Positions 34,380-45,641 are shown, counted from the stretch's first letter. The stretch: 64,000 nt of DNA from Sarocladium kiliense (GCA_030734395.1 JAUZTG010000029.1:5518001-5582000), one strand, 5' to 3'. Numbers and translations are program-made. Notes: generated by a model from the sequence alone, not told the origin.

Positions 34380-35047
34380 TGGATCGTGCGGCTGGGCTTC
34401 TCCGAGGCCGTTATGGATGTGAGAGAGAGGTTCACCCCGGGCTTAAGCGGGGGCCACAGCGTTACAAGTATCATTGCCTCTGTGGTGTCCGAGGAATGGG
34501 AGAGACCGGGGCCGCGGAGAAGGATAGGCCCCACGATAACCCAGCGACTAGTCCGGTAGCTTTGGGCCCAAGTGGGGGAGTAGGAGGACCAGAGATGCAC
34601 TACGCGCATGTTCTGCTCGGTTCTCTAGAAGCATTCCTGTATCGGAGATAGAAGATCAGAGCCCAGGATCCCAGGATGGGGAATTGGGAACAAATCCAGG
34701 GTCCTGGCTGGCCGCTGTCGATAGATAGGATGCCCCTCCTCCGATAACATTATGTCCGTGCTGTAGTGCAGCTATCACGACCCCGCCGCCATCGCTCTGC
34801 ATGAATGTCCACATGCAAACACACACACGATGGCGCGGGGCACCTTCGCTCGCTACCTTACCGCGGACATGAGCTCGCAAGTCCCGAGACCGGCAATGAT
34901 GCCATGGTTGTTAACTGAAGTCTTATAAGCTCCCTCTTTCTTGACTGACGCTATTTTGCGACAATCCTTCCATTCTCTCCTGTCTCGTCAGCTTCACACA
35001 CCTTCTACGTCTTCCCCAACCTCGTGAACCCCTTGCTCGCTGCCATC
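34380..35047. promoter_or_regulatory. Divergent promoter region of the Zn2Cys6 regulator and ACC deaminase genes
   Basis: Between the two divergent starts lie 668 bases without a supported gene. The right third has a pyrimidine-rich leader (CTTCCATTCTCTCCTGTCTC) before the deaminase ATG. The left third is GC-rich and would serve the regulator. Inverted CGG-type half sites expected for zinc-cluster proteins are present singly, but I cannot define a convincing pair. Confidence 0.45.
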
Positions 35048-36199
35048 ATGTCTTCCAACGTCAAGCTTCCCGAGCCCTTTGCGAGCATCCCCAAGGAGAC
35101 ATTTCTCTTTGGTCCTTCTCCCATCCAGTTCCTCCCCAGAATATCGAAAGCATTGGGTGGCAAGGTCAATGTCTACGCAAAGCGCGAGGATTGCAATTCG
35201 GGCTACGCTTATGGCGGCAACAAGACACGCAAACTTGAGTAAGACACCCTTCTTTCTGTTCTGTCCTCTTCAAAGGTCATTTCCAACAATCGGCGACAAT
35301 GCTGACCTGTCTCGCTGTGCCTCAGGTACCTTGCCTCCGATGTCCTGGCGCAGGGCTGCGATACCATGGTCTCTATTGGCGGTGTCCAATCCAACCACAC
35401 ACGTGTCGTTACCTCCGTCGCAAAGGCGCTTGGTCTGAAGGCTGCTACCGTTCAGGAGCGCTGGGTCGATTGGGATGATGTTGGCAGCGACAAGGTTGGC
35501 AACATCCAGCTTTCACGACTGATGGGTGGCGATGTTCGCATGAAGAGCGACGGTTTCGGAATTGAGCACAAGGCTACTCTCGCCGAATTGACCAAGGAGA
35601 TCGAGCAGAAGGGCGGCAAGCCTTACTATATCCCTGCTGGAGCCTCAGACCATCCGCTCGGTGGCCTGGGCTTCGCACGATGGGCATTTGAGGTTGAGCA
35701 GCAGGAGAAGGAGATGGGCGTCTTCTTCGATACAGTTATTGTCTGTGCCGTCACCGGATCAACCCTCGCTGGCATGATCGCAGGCTTCAAGCTCGCTCAG
35801 AAGCTCGGCTCACCAAAGCGAAAGGTCATCGGTATTGATGCCTCGGGTACCGCCAAGGTCCAACAGACCTTCGATCAGGTCCTCCGCATCGCTAAGTTCA
35901 CCGCCGCCAAGATTGGCCTCTCAGAAGACGACATCACTGCCCAAGATGTCATCCTTAACCCCAACTACAACGCCGGCATCTACGGCATCCCAGATGAGCA
36001 GACCATCGACGCGATCAAGTTCGGCGCAGAGACCGAGGCATTCATTACAGACCCTGTTTACGAGGGCAAGAGTCTTGCGGGTATGATTGATCTCATCAGG
36101 AAAGGCGAGATCTCGGGTGGCAATGTGTTGTATGCGCATTTGGGTGGGCAGCTGGCCTTGAACGCCTATACATCGATGGAGACGAAGATTTCCACCTAA
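35048..36199 (+). CDS. acdS: 1-aminocyclopropane-1-carboxylate (ACC) deaminase
   Basis: This PLP enzyme opens ACC, the plant ethylene precursor, to 2-oxobutyrate and ammonia. Two exons (intron about 35239-35325, joining RKLE to YLASDVLAQG) give about 354 residues. The PLP lysine lies in YGGNKTRKLE and the serine in IGGVQSNHTR. The C-terminal ITDPVYEGKS and LYAHLGGQLALN carry the tyrosine, glutamate and leucine that separate true ACC deaminases from D-cysteine desulfhydrases. ATG 35048 sits in a good context (atcATGt), and an earlier non-ATG extension is not needed. No targeting peptide is seen. The convergent neighbour is an acetolactate-synthase paralogue that could use its product. Confidence 0.93.
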
Positions 36200-36751
36200 C
36201 GCCTTTAAACGACTTCGCACAACTTTTTCAGTTTCGGTATATAGATGAGTCAATTGACAGTTTGTACACAAGAAGACGACTGTTAAATCACCCTTGCGGG
36301 AGATTCGTGGGACCCATGATCTGATTGTCGATGACGGCGATTGTGAGCTATTGGTCAGATAAAGGCTGTCTCTACATTTAAGATCGGAGTAGATGGCGTT
36401 GAGAAACTTGTCAACAAGAAAAAGGCGGTGTTCTGCTGAAGAGTGCGACGACAGCAAAGTGCGAGCAGGAGGAAGCGGGCTGGCTAGAGAGCCGCAATCA
36501 TGTTGCTTTGTCTCAAGATGAACGGATGTGAAGAAGCTCCCAGATAGCGATAGATCAGTGCTCAGATACCTTCCTTCAAATGCAGAAAGTCAGAGTTTGC
36601 TGTGTAGAGGATAGCTCGCCCAACAATAGACCCTTTGGTGGGAGGGCTTAGTATACGCACTACAGCCGAGGAACACTGAGACGCAACGAACAGGTGTCAT
36701 TCCTAGAATATGGCGAATCTTCAAATCTCTTCATCAAAGTGATGTTGTAGG
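36200..36751. other. Convergent intergenic region between ACC deaminase and acetolactate-synthase paralogue
   Basis: About 550 bases hold the two 3' ends. No gene or repeat is visible. Confidence 0.55.
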
Positions 36752-38835
36752 CTAGTCACGGATAGCTGGATATGTAATGCCCTCGTGCAACCCCTTTCCT
36801 GCTGGCACCACCGGCCAAACCGGCGCATTCTTCTCCGTCACAATCTCCAACAGAGATGGGCCATCATACTCAATCAGCCACTTTAGCTTTGCCTCCACCT
36901 CATCTGGCGTCACAGCTCGTGAGCCAGCCACCCCGTAGGACTCCGACAGTGCCACAAAGTCAGGGTTAATCGGCCTGTTCTGCGTGAACCTCTTGTCATA
37001 GTATAGACGCTGCAGATCCGAGATCATGCCCATTTCTTCGTTGTTGAAGATAATAACCTTTACACCGATATTGTAGTGCGCCATTGTCGCGAGCTCCTGC
37101 ATTGTCATGCCGAAGGAAGCATCACCGTCGAGGTCCAGTACTAAGCAGTCCGGTCTTGCGATTTTGGCACCAATTGCGGCGGGCAGGCCGTACCCCATGG
37201 TACCCAAGCCTCCCGAAGTCAACATCGTCCTCGGGTGTCGCCATCTAAAATGCTGTGCCGCCCACATCTGGTGTTGGCCGACGCCCGTGCTGACCAGTAC
37301 CCTGTCCTTGATGTCCGCTGTCAGATCGCTGAGTTTCGCAATGACATCCTGCGGCCTGATCCGTACTGCCGGCTGCTTCACCATCTTGTATGCCGACAAC
37401 GGAAACTCCCTCTTCCACTTGTTGATCTTTGCCCACCACTCGGGTCTGTCTTCAACCTTACGTGTCAATGGCGTCAGCTGCGCTAGATTCTCTGTGCAAT
37501 CGCCAATGACCGCCTCAGTCGCGTTCACCACCTTGTCCACGTTCTTGGGGGAGATCTCAAAGTGTACGATGCCACCATGGCCCATTAGAGCAGCGGCTTT
37601 GGCACCAGGCGCGAACTTGGAGAGTGCCCCTGTCACTCGATCATCAAATCTCGCGCCGAGGGCAAGGATCAGATCAGCCTCCTGTATTGCGCGATTAGCG
37701 TATGATGAGCCGTGGAGACCCATCATGTGAAGGGCCTTATCGTCGAGCTCATCGAAAGCTCCCAAGCCTTGCAGAGTAGTCGTTACAGGCATGTTCGTTC
37801 TGTCAGCAAACTCCTTCAGAACGGCAGGTCCATCCGGGTTAGCGAGCATGCCTTGACCAACAAACAGAATGGGCTTCTTCGCTTGGTCAACCATACTCGC
37901 AACTCGTGAGAGGGTGGCGCTCATAGTGTCGGACGGGCGAATGTCTCTAGGTTTTTGTAGAAATCGTGGCATCCAACCCTCACCAGAAGGTGAGTAGAAC
38001 ATTGACAGCCTTGCGCCCAGGATTGACGGTGGAATCTCCACCATGACTGGTCCAGGTCGGCCCCCTACAGCAATTTCGAACGCCGACTGCAGCTTCCGGT
38101 CTAATTCGTCGATCTCGCGGACCTTGGTCGTCCATTTGGTGCAAGCAGATGCGATGCTGAGATTGTCTGGGGACTGGAACTCGTCGGAGCCAAGAGCCGA
38201 GAAGGAGCTCAGGCTGTATAGTACGACCATTGGCGTCCCGTCCATGAGGGCATCTTGCATAGGGGTGACCAGGCTCGGGATGGCGTGCGCCGAGGTTGCA
38301 ATTACGATACCGGGTTTGCCTGTCGCTCGGGCATACCCCTCAGCGATGTGCCCTACTGACTGCTCCTGGACAGGCGCGATAGTCTGGAGGTACCTCGACT
38401 TGTACAGGTTCTCGAAGGGATCCGCCGCTTGCGAACGCCCAGGGATGCCGACTAGACTTTACCGTTAGAATTCGGGTAGCCTTGATGAAGCGATCCTGAG
38501 AATAGGGTAAACTTACAGATCACATCTGCCTGATGATGTAAAAGGATTTTGTGAACCAAGTCTTTCCCTGTTACTGGATCCCGTGGTGATGGCGACGCTG
38601 GGATGGATTGCACACGGTTGCCCGATAGACGGTTCGAATCCCTATGATGAATATATTCCTGGTTTGCTGCGTGTGGCTGTGCCTGTACGGCTGCTGCTCC
38701 CTGACTATACTTCCTAAATGACGACTTCTGGGCAATCGAAGCCCTTGTTGCCATCGTTGGAGATCTCGCAGAGCAGAGGCATCGCGACACGCCAGAACAC
38801 CCTACCCAGGGCATTGCTCCCAGCCTAGCCCTCAT
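36752..38835 (-). CDS. Divergent acetolactate / acetohydroxyacid synthase catalytic-subunit paralogue
   Basis: Two exons (intron 38452-38516, joining HHQADVI to FGIPGR) give 672 residues. ATG 38835 opens an Arg/Ser-rich mitochondrial presequence (MRARLGAMPWVGC...). The enzyme condenses pyruvate with pyruvate or 2-oxobutyrate, using ThDP and FAD. Family motifs are kept: the ThDP-activating glutamate in QEQSVGHIAEGYARATGKPG, TTTLQGLGAF, ARFDDRVTG, GVGQHQMWAAQHFRWRHPRT, and LDGDASFGMT ending in NNEE. Several normally invariant sites differ. The PGGA loop is PGRSQ, TSGPGATN is TSAHAIPS, GQVP is SLSS, and the tryptophan of the VTQWQ motif is leucine (ISDLQ). It is probably a second copy beside a canonical ILV2 elsewhere. 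A resistant or neofunctionalised enzyme is possible. Confidence 0.9.
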
Positions 38836-39561
38836 TGTGCAAGAGCGCTGGCGCTGCGCTCTATACAATAGCGGTCGAAACGAGGATACTGAATTAAGAA
38901 GAAAATAGAAGTCAACCCTGGAGGGAAAGGTAGTCTGGGCACCTCGCGAGACAGAATGAATTGGATGCGGGAATGGTGATAGACTGTAGTGGACTGTGGG
39001 AAAGCAAGCAGCAGGGAGTCTTCTTGAATCTCCGGTAACGGCCCCCTTGTGCAAACTTAATCGGAATCAGTCAAAACACAGGGTTCAAAGACCAATCCAG
39101 GAGATAACTTGCAATAATCTGAACACATCAGTCAAAGTCGATGAGCTGTGGCAAGCGACTCGACTCGAGCACTGACACCTCAAGAGCAGTGTAACCATTG
39201 TCGCAGCGATAAGACGAGACCAATAGGATCGCAGGCCACTGCTCAGAAGGGTAAGGCACAAGGACCGTGGCCCACACTCGGCCCCGGGCAAGGCTCGCAT
39301 TGCTTCTTCTCCGGGGAGACGCATCTACTCCGCGGAATAGGGGTTTTGGATGTTGGTCATTATCTATGTCTGCGCGATCGAGCGAGAGATAATCACGAAC
39401 TGCCTATTGAGTTGTCTGGGCAAGTCATGTGGCGTTGATAAGGCTATGCTTGCTCTCCCCAGATACGCGCATTGCTGTGCCGTGGTTTTGGTGGTAACCC
39501 TTGGGTACCTTGGTGCAGCTACTCTTTTGTGTGTACTCTGAGCCCTCTATAAGTGAGAGTT
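38836..39561. other. Upstream region of the acetolactate-synthase paralogue
   Basis: The frame of exon 1 stays open upstream to 39054, but the residues there (HYSLSPFPHPIHSVSRGA...) look like leader sequence, so 38835 was taken as the start. The rest, to 39561, has no recognisable gene. Confidence 0.5.
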
Positions 39562-40590
39562 CTAGCGAAGTCTGGTCATAAGACAGTTCCTGGGCACATT
39601 TTTTATGAAGTGGAAGATCAGATTCTGGTATCCTTGGACGGCTGTCTCAATTGCTGCGAACGTGCGATTCCCGTTTGCAACACGCGCAGCCAAGATGGTG
39701 CCGGGACCGTGGAGGTAGTTCGTATGATCAAACGCAAGGTTAATGATGTCTGCTCCGGCAGTTGACGACAGTGGTCCCAAATCCTGTTGCTTGTCAGCAT
39801 GCTGTTTCAAGGAACAGAACTAATGGGATAAGGAGAAGAATGACTTCAACTTCGCATAAGGTCTCACCTAAGCCGTATCCTTGTTGGCCGTGGAGAATGA
39901 CTTTTCCATCCATTCCGCGAGAAACACCAGACATCCTTGGCCGTACAATCTCTGATCCTACCTTCTCTGGTCCACAGGCCACTCTGGTTGGAAATACCAG
40001 CGACGGCCATCTCGGCAATGACTATAGCTGCTATACTACCATCGAGTCTGTGTACTTTCACCGTCGTGTTGCCAAAGCTCTCACTGCTCCCAAGATCTGT
40101 CTCCATCAGCTTCGTCAGCGCATTGATCGTCACTTCACTTGTTGACTTGCCAAGCCATGTATAGTTGCTATTCCCAGGCATGCCACACATACACTGTCAG
40201 CGCACAGACGAGACCGTCCTTGTGGCCGCAGTCTTCTCGGTCGGCTCGCCATATGTGGTGACGGCAAATGCAGTCAGGCTACCTTTCTGGTTCAGAGACT
40301 TGCTGAATGCGCGCGCGAATACCGTCGCCATCAATTCCTTCACCCGCCACAGCCGCGCCAATAATAGAGCCTGAGGTTAGAAGATCTTATAGCGATGATC
40401 ATCGATGCCACTCTGCCATTTGCGTCAACTGAGCCACAACCCCTCATCATCGTATCTTCCGGAATAACATCCTCGTCGAACACATTGTCGATATGCAGAG
40501 GCACAACGACAAAATGATTTGTGGCCAGCATCAAAAGTGGTGATGTTCTAATAGAGTGAGTGGGACGTGCTGGCTTATTACAACACAACG
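39562..40590 (-). pseudogene. Possible decayed gene, family not recognised
   Basis: On the minus strand several coding-looking blocks follow each other in changing frames. One near 40460 contains VFDEDVIPEDTMMRGCGSVD. A CTAACCTCAG acceptor-like site at 40371-40380 precedes a block with GSIIGAAVAGEGIDGDGIRA. A third at 39940-40190 contains SFGNTTVKVHRLDGSIAAIV. A fourth at 39562-39780 contains INLAFDHTNYLHGPGTILAA. Composition is protein-like, but stops and frame changes break the chain and some junctions lack splice sites. It may be a gene with introns I failed to resolve, or a relic. I cannot name a family. Confidence 0.35.
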
Positions 40591-41600
40591 CTGTGAATGT
40601 TATCGACCAAGTCCCGTATCAAGCCACTCACCCGGGCATTAGACAACTCGACTGCGAGGAGCACTTAATAAAGACATAGGCTGACGCTTATGCACAATCG
40701 GAAAGCGACAGGGCGTCGGCGGGAGCTGACAAGCATATGAAATAAGGCTATCGGCTTGCCTGGCTGGCTTGGTCAGCTTCCATCAATGCGAGAGCTTCTT
40801 AGTCGCCGGTTGACCTGGTCAGACAGACATTCAGGTGATTCGCGTAGGGAATACGGAACAGCGACTCGCTCGGCGAGGAGGCCGTGGGACCCGGAGCCGC
40901 GGAAAGCCACGATAATCCTCAATCTGGGGAAGTTGGAGCAAGTGGGGCGGACGACCATCCGACCTCAGGTATTCTTCAGATAATGGAGGGCGTGCGTAGC
41001 TTGTGCTGGATGCTGGAGTCAGTGTTGGGATGACAGCGCGACGCACTTGGCTGTTGCGCAGCCAGGCACGTTTAGTTACCAATTGGATGGACATCATCAC
41101 TAAAGCACGTTGCAGCCTGGTCGGGCCATATTGAGGATTCCACGCCAGAATTTGATGGGGTAGCAACGAAGTAGAGGGTGCTATCAGAGTAGCGCCGGCT
41201 CATGTCAATCTTGGTTCAGCTCGTGTTAGCCCATGTTTTCGACAGATGGCATGATCCTGAGAGGTGGTCTCACATCCACTACCTTATCAGCTCTGATGCA
41301 GCAGCGAACCTCTCCATGGACGCCCAGTTCACCTGCTCGATTTCAGGCAAGTCTTTGTCGAGTCGTGCGAAATGTAAGTATAGAGCAGTCTATTTGATGC
41401 CAGTATTGCCAACGATTGTGTCCAAAATGATTGCAACGGGATTCTCTCCCAACTCATGTCAAATGGAGGATTGCCCCATGCCTTCCCCCGCCCGAAACGC
41501 CTCGCCAACAATGCAATGCCAAGTCTCTATGCAGCAAAACCCAACATGTCTCATGATATCGTTCATCCCGAAAGCAGGCTCCCACAATCAGTGGAGTCAT
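40591..41600. other. Gene-free stretch
   Basis: About 1 kb lies between the possible relic and the F-box-like gene. Short frames on both strands have no motif. I see no repeat or RNA gene. Confidence 0.5.
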
Positions 41601-42494
41601 CTACTTCTGTCTCGGCCCATGCCTTCCACACCTGTGCGGGTCCTTCGGCGAGCTCATGTAGCAGTACGCCTTCGCCTCCTCGTCAGCTCGCTTGCCGAAC
41701 ACCTTCTTGATCTCGCAGTACTCCCTATCTGCACCCATCCATTCCTTCAGGTGTCTATGCAGCTCGCACCTTGAGATACCGCACTTGCGGCAGTACACCT
41801 GACCCTTGGGTCGCAGCTTGCTCTCCTCATGCCCACGGGCAGCCAAGCCACCAGTGCTTGATCGAACAAGCGGCCCGGCGCCACGCCATGCCCACTCCAT
41901 GTCGTTTGGTCCAGAGTACCGGCTTGCGAGGGAGACTTGCTGGCCATACTTGCGCTTTGCAATGTCGTGCAGCCGAGGGTGCGCTAGGCCCAAGCAGACA
42001 CCATCAATTGGATCAAGGAAATCGAAAAGGGTGTAATGGAGCTCTGATGGAAGATCCAGAATGGTCATGCGGGAGGAAGGCTTCGGCAGAAGAGGCGGGA
42101 GTGGCTCGTAGTCCTGCACCGAGTAGGAACGTCGGGGAGGGGGCAGCTTTGGCCGGATGGGAATATGAACGGGAAGGGGGATATGCGCGAGCACTTCGTC
42201 GACGGAATTCTCGGAGACAGGTGTGCTAGTGCCGGAAGATGACGAGTTCTCGGAAACAGATCCTAGGGTCGATTCGTGAACGATGTGCCGGCGCTCGGTA
42301 TAGCCGGGTTCACTCCCCTCGGTCATGGACCATCCTCGTCTGGGCGCCCGGATCCCGCGCTTTACAGCGAGATCTCTCATAAGCTGGGCATGCTCCTCTC
42401 TCGAGACCGACTGCTGAGTGGTCTGTGTCTTCACATCGTCGCGAGCAAGGCTTCCAGTCTGTGATTGGGCCGGGTCGAAGAGAACTTGAACCAT
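41601..42494 (-). CDS. F-box-like protein with C-terminal cysteine-rich segment
   Basis: This is an intronless gene of 297 residues. The first 140 residues are disordered and rich in Ser/Pro, including PPPRRSYSVQDYEPLPPLLP. An F-box-like motif follows: MTILDLPSELHYTLFDFLDPIDGVCLGLAHPRLHDIAKRKY in sequence terms, with the usual LP, L and cysteine positions. The C-terminal part has paired cysteines and histidines (YCRKCGISRCELHRHLKEWMG and later YC...HRCGRH), possibly a metal site. F-box proteins bring substrates to SCF ubiquitin ligases. The substrate is unknown. The ATG at 42494 (MVQVLFDPAQ) is the first in frame. Confidence 0.75.
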   Translation of the reverse strand: MVQVLFDPAQSQTGSLARDDVKTQTTQQSVSREEHAQLMRDLAVKRGIRAPRRGWSMTEGSEPGYTERRHIVHESTLGSVSENSSSSGTSTPVSENSVDEVLAHIPLPVHIPIRPKLPPPRRSYSVQDYEPLPPLLPKPSSRMTILDLPSELHYTLFDFLDPIDGVCLGLAHPRLHDIAKRKYGQQVSLASRYSGPNDMEWAWRGAGPLVRSSTGGLAARGHEESKLRPKGQVYCRKCGISRCELHRHLKEWMGADREYCEIKKVFGKRADEEAKAYCYMSSPKDPHRCGRHGPRQK

Positions 42495-43516
42495 GATGGC
42501 GGATTGTTGGCGATTTGGCCTCGAGGCGGTGTATGCTCACGAGACCTTGGCTTTTCGGAATTGAGTCAGAGGTTCTAATGATACCCCTCTCAAATTACGT
42601 TCAGAGTGTTGCTGAGGCAGATCGTGAACGAATTGTTGTATGTGAGCGACAGCAGCTCCTCAATAGCGACAGCATAAGAGGAAGACAGTAATAGATTAAA
42701 TGAGAAGAGATCAAAATCGGAAAAGCCGGGGTAGCTCTCACGATGGGGTCAATGCGATTAATAAATGGCGGAGAGCCGACGATATCGGATACCGGACTCC
42801 ATCAGGGGGCTCCTCTCTCCGGTGGACCTCGTCTCCATCGTGGAAATTTTCCATACTGTTTCTGCCAGTGCCACGCCTCGGCCAGGCCAGGGGAAAAGAG
42901 AAGAGGGCCCACGATGGCGATAGACGGAGCGCTAGCGAGCGAGCGGACTCCAGTTTTCCATCCACGATAGCACGTTCTGGCCGTTTGGCGGCAGCGTAGC
43001 CGCGCGAAACGGCGAAGAAAATGACTCGGGTGGCAAAGCATCAGCTCCCTGCAGCGAATCCCGAAATATCGTCGTTCCTCCTCGCATGGACAGCGAGAAC
43101 GCATGACAGCGTGGACACTTCCCTTTTGCGATTGTTCATTGAGGCCTTGAAGAGTGGGCCGGTCAAGATGGTCTGGTCGGGTCCATGCGATCTGGGCCAG
43201 GGCGCATAGCCCGAAGGAGTCTTCGCGGCTGGGCAAACATCGTGAGTCGGTCATGTGGGCTGCCACGCGGAGATTTGGCGGTCAGCGAGCATGACGGAAC
43301 TATTTCCTGCTAGTGACATTTCCCATCAGCATTATGGGCTTTCCAGCGCTCGCTGCACTCCCACCGGAGAAAGGTAGCGCCAACGACCACCACGGCCAAA
43401 GGCAAAACAGCCTGAATCGTCAACACTCATAGAGTTTGACAGCCTGCAGCCTGTGCCTAATCTGGCAGTGATCGGGACGACCGCCCAGGCGCGACTCAGG
43501 GTCCAGCTTGTCTGGC
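42495..43516. other. Intergenic region upstream of the F-box-like gene
   Basis: About 1 kb has several short overlapping frames on both strands around 42700-43260. They lack motifs and compete with each other, so none is accepted. It should contain the F-box gene promoter. Confidence 0.45.
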
Positions 43517-43827
43517 TTAGAAAGCGCTGCTAAATCTGTCGCTCGGAGTCAGCACGGTGAACTGGCTCGGTTTCCGGGATGCTACCTGGAACTGGACAGA
43601 GGAGCATACATGCCAAGTAGAAACGCCGTGTAAGGCGATACAAACAGTGGGACGCCAACGATGATCAGTGGGATCGTGGGTCGAAGGGGCGATTCGCAGT
43701 CAAGATACTGCAAGAGAGTGGGCAGTGCAGCGCAGAGTAGCAGCCATGATAAACTGACGTCGTCGTCGGATGATACTCTTTGACGTGTTGTCAGACGGTT
43801 GAATGCGGCCCTGGGTTCCGGTTGCAT
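43517..43827 (-). CDS. Possible small membrane protein
   Basis: From ATG 43827 a frame encodes MQPEPRAAFNRLTTRQRVSS, then two hydrophobic stretches (LSWLLLCAALPTLLQYL and TIPLIIVGVPLFVSPYTAFLL). The frame stops at 43582 after 81 residues. Alternatively a GTATGC donor just after AFLLG joins an acceptor near 43538 and ends at 43517. The two hydrophobic helices separated by a short charged loop look like a real small membrane protein, but I know no family. It could also be chance. Confidence 0.35.
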
Positions 43828-44258
43828 GATTCTAGAATGCAGGTGATGAGTCGGATTTTTACTTTTTTGTATGGTGGGTGCCCATCCCACGCTGCAAGGC
43901 ACCTGCAGTCGTAGTGGTGACTGTCTCACTTCAACCTGACCCCCACGCCTTGGGAACAAGAGTGCGCGCATTGTTATTCCGGTCGTGGTGATACAGATAA
44001 TGAGAACTTGAGCAGAACAAGAAAAGGCACCGCCAACAGGTTCATGATTTATTTTGCAGATTTTCAGGAGTGGTCAGATGACCCTCTGATATCCTTCCCG
44101 CTCTGCCGGGTACCCAGAAACCACAGCTCGAACTCCGAACAATACGCACTTGGCATGAATAGCCCTCTAAAGGCGACGGCAAATCCAGAGGCAGTATCAA
44201 GACCAAGGAATCGCAGCTATACGTTGTAATTTTCGCGGTGGGAGCTCCGTTTCAACCC

Positions 44259-44961
44259 CTAAGCCAAGACCATCTTCGGCACGGCAATCCACATCATCAT
44301 GATCACCACATCCATTCCCTTGCCCTCGCCGCCATCGTACTTGAATGTCCACATGCCGTCCTGCTTCTCGTCCCAGAATGCTCCCGTTGCGCTGTGCATG
44401 CCCCTTCGGCCGACGTGGGGCTTGCCGTCCGTCGCTGTCGCGGCGCCTCCATCCGTGCTGGTCGAGACGTGAGGCTCCTCGCTCTTAGACTCGGTGCCCC
44501 CGCGAGGCTTGTTAAGGGAGGATGTCGGGACGAGGTGCTGGACAATAGTGCTGTTGCAGGCAAACTTGTACATCTTGTTCTGATCCGATTCGTCCTTGGA
44601 CTCGGCGATGACAGCCTTCAGCATGGAGTTCTGGGGATCGTCAAATTAGCGAATGCAAGGGAGGCTGAGTTGGCACCGGGGATCTCGTACAATGATGGTG
44701 GAGTTCCATTGCTCTGCCTTTGCGTGATCGTAGAACTCTGCGTTACCAATGGCGCTGTTGCAGACCTATTGCAATTGCCGTCAGTGAACTACCCTTGGTG
44801 TCGCGTGCTCGTTAATCTTTGACGGAGAGCGTAGGGGAGGCGTACATCGGTAGCTATTTGCTTCAGCCGAGTGAACGGAATCGGCTATAGGTTATCAGCA
44901 CCAAGTCTGGACTTCATTTTCGGCTTGTCGGTTGAGAGGAGCTACGAACAGGAGTGGCCAT
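44259..44961 (-). CDS. Tctex1-type dynein light chain
   Basis: This is a light chain of cytoplasmic dynein, which binds the intermediate chain and cargo. Four exons join cleanly: a four-codon first exon (MATP, ATG 44961), PIPFTRLKQIATD, VCNSAIGNAEFYDHAKAEQW ending STII, and NSMLKAVIAESKDES to the stop at 44259. The total is about 160 residues. The Tctex1 pattern is clear: YKFACNSTIVQ, then RGMHSATGAFWDEKQDGMWT and DVVIMMMWIAV. An insertion of about 35 Ser/Thr/Gly-rich residues lies between the two conserved beta-strands, as in many fungal members. The first-exon donor would be GTTCGT, a weak site, so the first exon is the least certain part. Confidence 0.85.
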
Positions 44962-45641
44962 CTTGGTGGTATATTCAACGTCGAGGGAAACAGGGAGGAG
45001 TTGTCGGAGGAAACCGACCGCGTCGAGGAAGAGGTAGCGGTTTTAGGGTGTGAGTATACTCGTGTCTGGGGTTTGTCAGCTCAATTGTGATTGGGGAAGC
45101 TGTTACGCTCTCCGACGCGACTTACCTGATGCTATCGCGACCGAGGGGAACCGTGACGAGTCGACTAGTGCGTGCTGGATCGTGTGTCTGTTGTGACCCT
45201 CTGCCCCAAAGCAACTTTCCCCTTTTGGCACCCGCGGGGCAACCGTTGAGTAGCAAAATTAAGCTACCCTATACTTCGAATTCTGCACGTGACTTTTGTC
45301 CAACCATCCTGCCCACGTGCTTCCTTCTGTCGCTCCCGAGCTGTCCCAATGCGGGTTTCGTGGTGGGGGCGGCTGTCTCTGCCCAAAGCTTCATCTGTCG
45401 TCACAAAGTTCGAGACCGAGGTGGCAGGCGACGACAGGGTTTTTTCTTCCGCATCGCTCTGTAGCCGTCGTTCAACTTCTTTGGAAGCGACCAGAATAAC
45501 ACCAGCATCCCATCATTCCGCCTTATCCAACCATATTCCTACACCGGCATTCGCAATTGCAATCACTATCGACTCGCTCGTTATCAATCGCCAGCCACCA
45601 GCCGAACTTCCAAGACCGAGTCATCAGACATCCCGTTCACC
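44962..45641. other. Divergent promoter region of the dynein light chain and VTC1 genes
   Basis: About 680 bases lie between two divergent housekeeping genes. The right part (45460-45640) is C/A-rich and probably the VTC1 leader. A frame running from 45289 into VTC1 overlaps its intron-defined start and is not accepted. Confidence 0.5.

Noticed and set aside
37107..37730. 207-codon plus-strand frame
   Set aside because: It is antisense to the acetolactate-synthase exon, and its composition mirrors the real gene.
38625..38640. tRNA B-box-like GGTTCGAATCC
   Set aside because: It lies within exon 1 of the acetolactate-synthase paralogue. No matching A box, acceptor stem or terminator is present around it.
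32045..38835. Secondary-metabolite gene cluster
   Set aside because: No polyketide synthase, non-ribosomal peptide synthetase, terpene cyclase or cytochrome P450 is present in the window, so only the smaller deaminase-synthase pairing is proposed.
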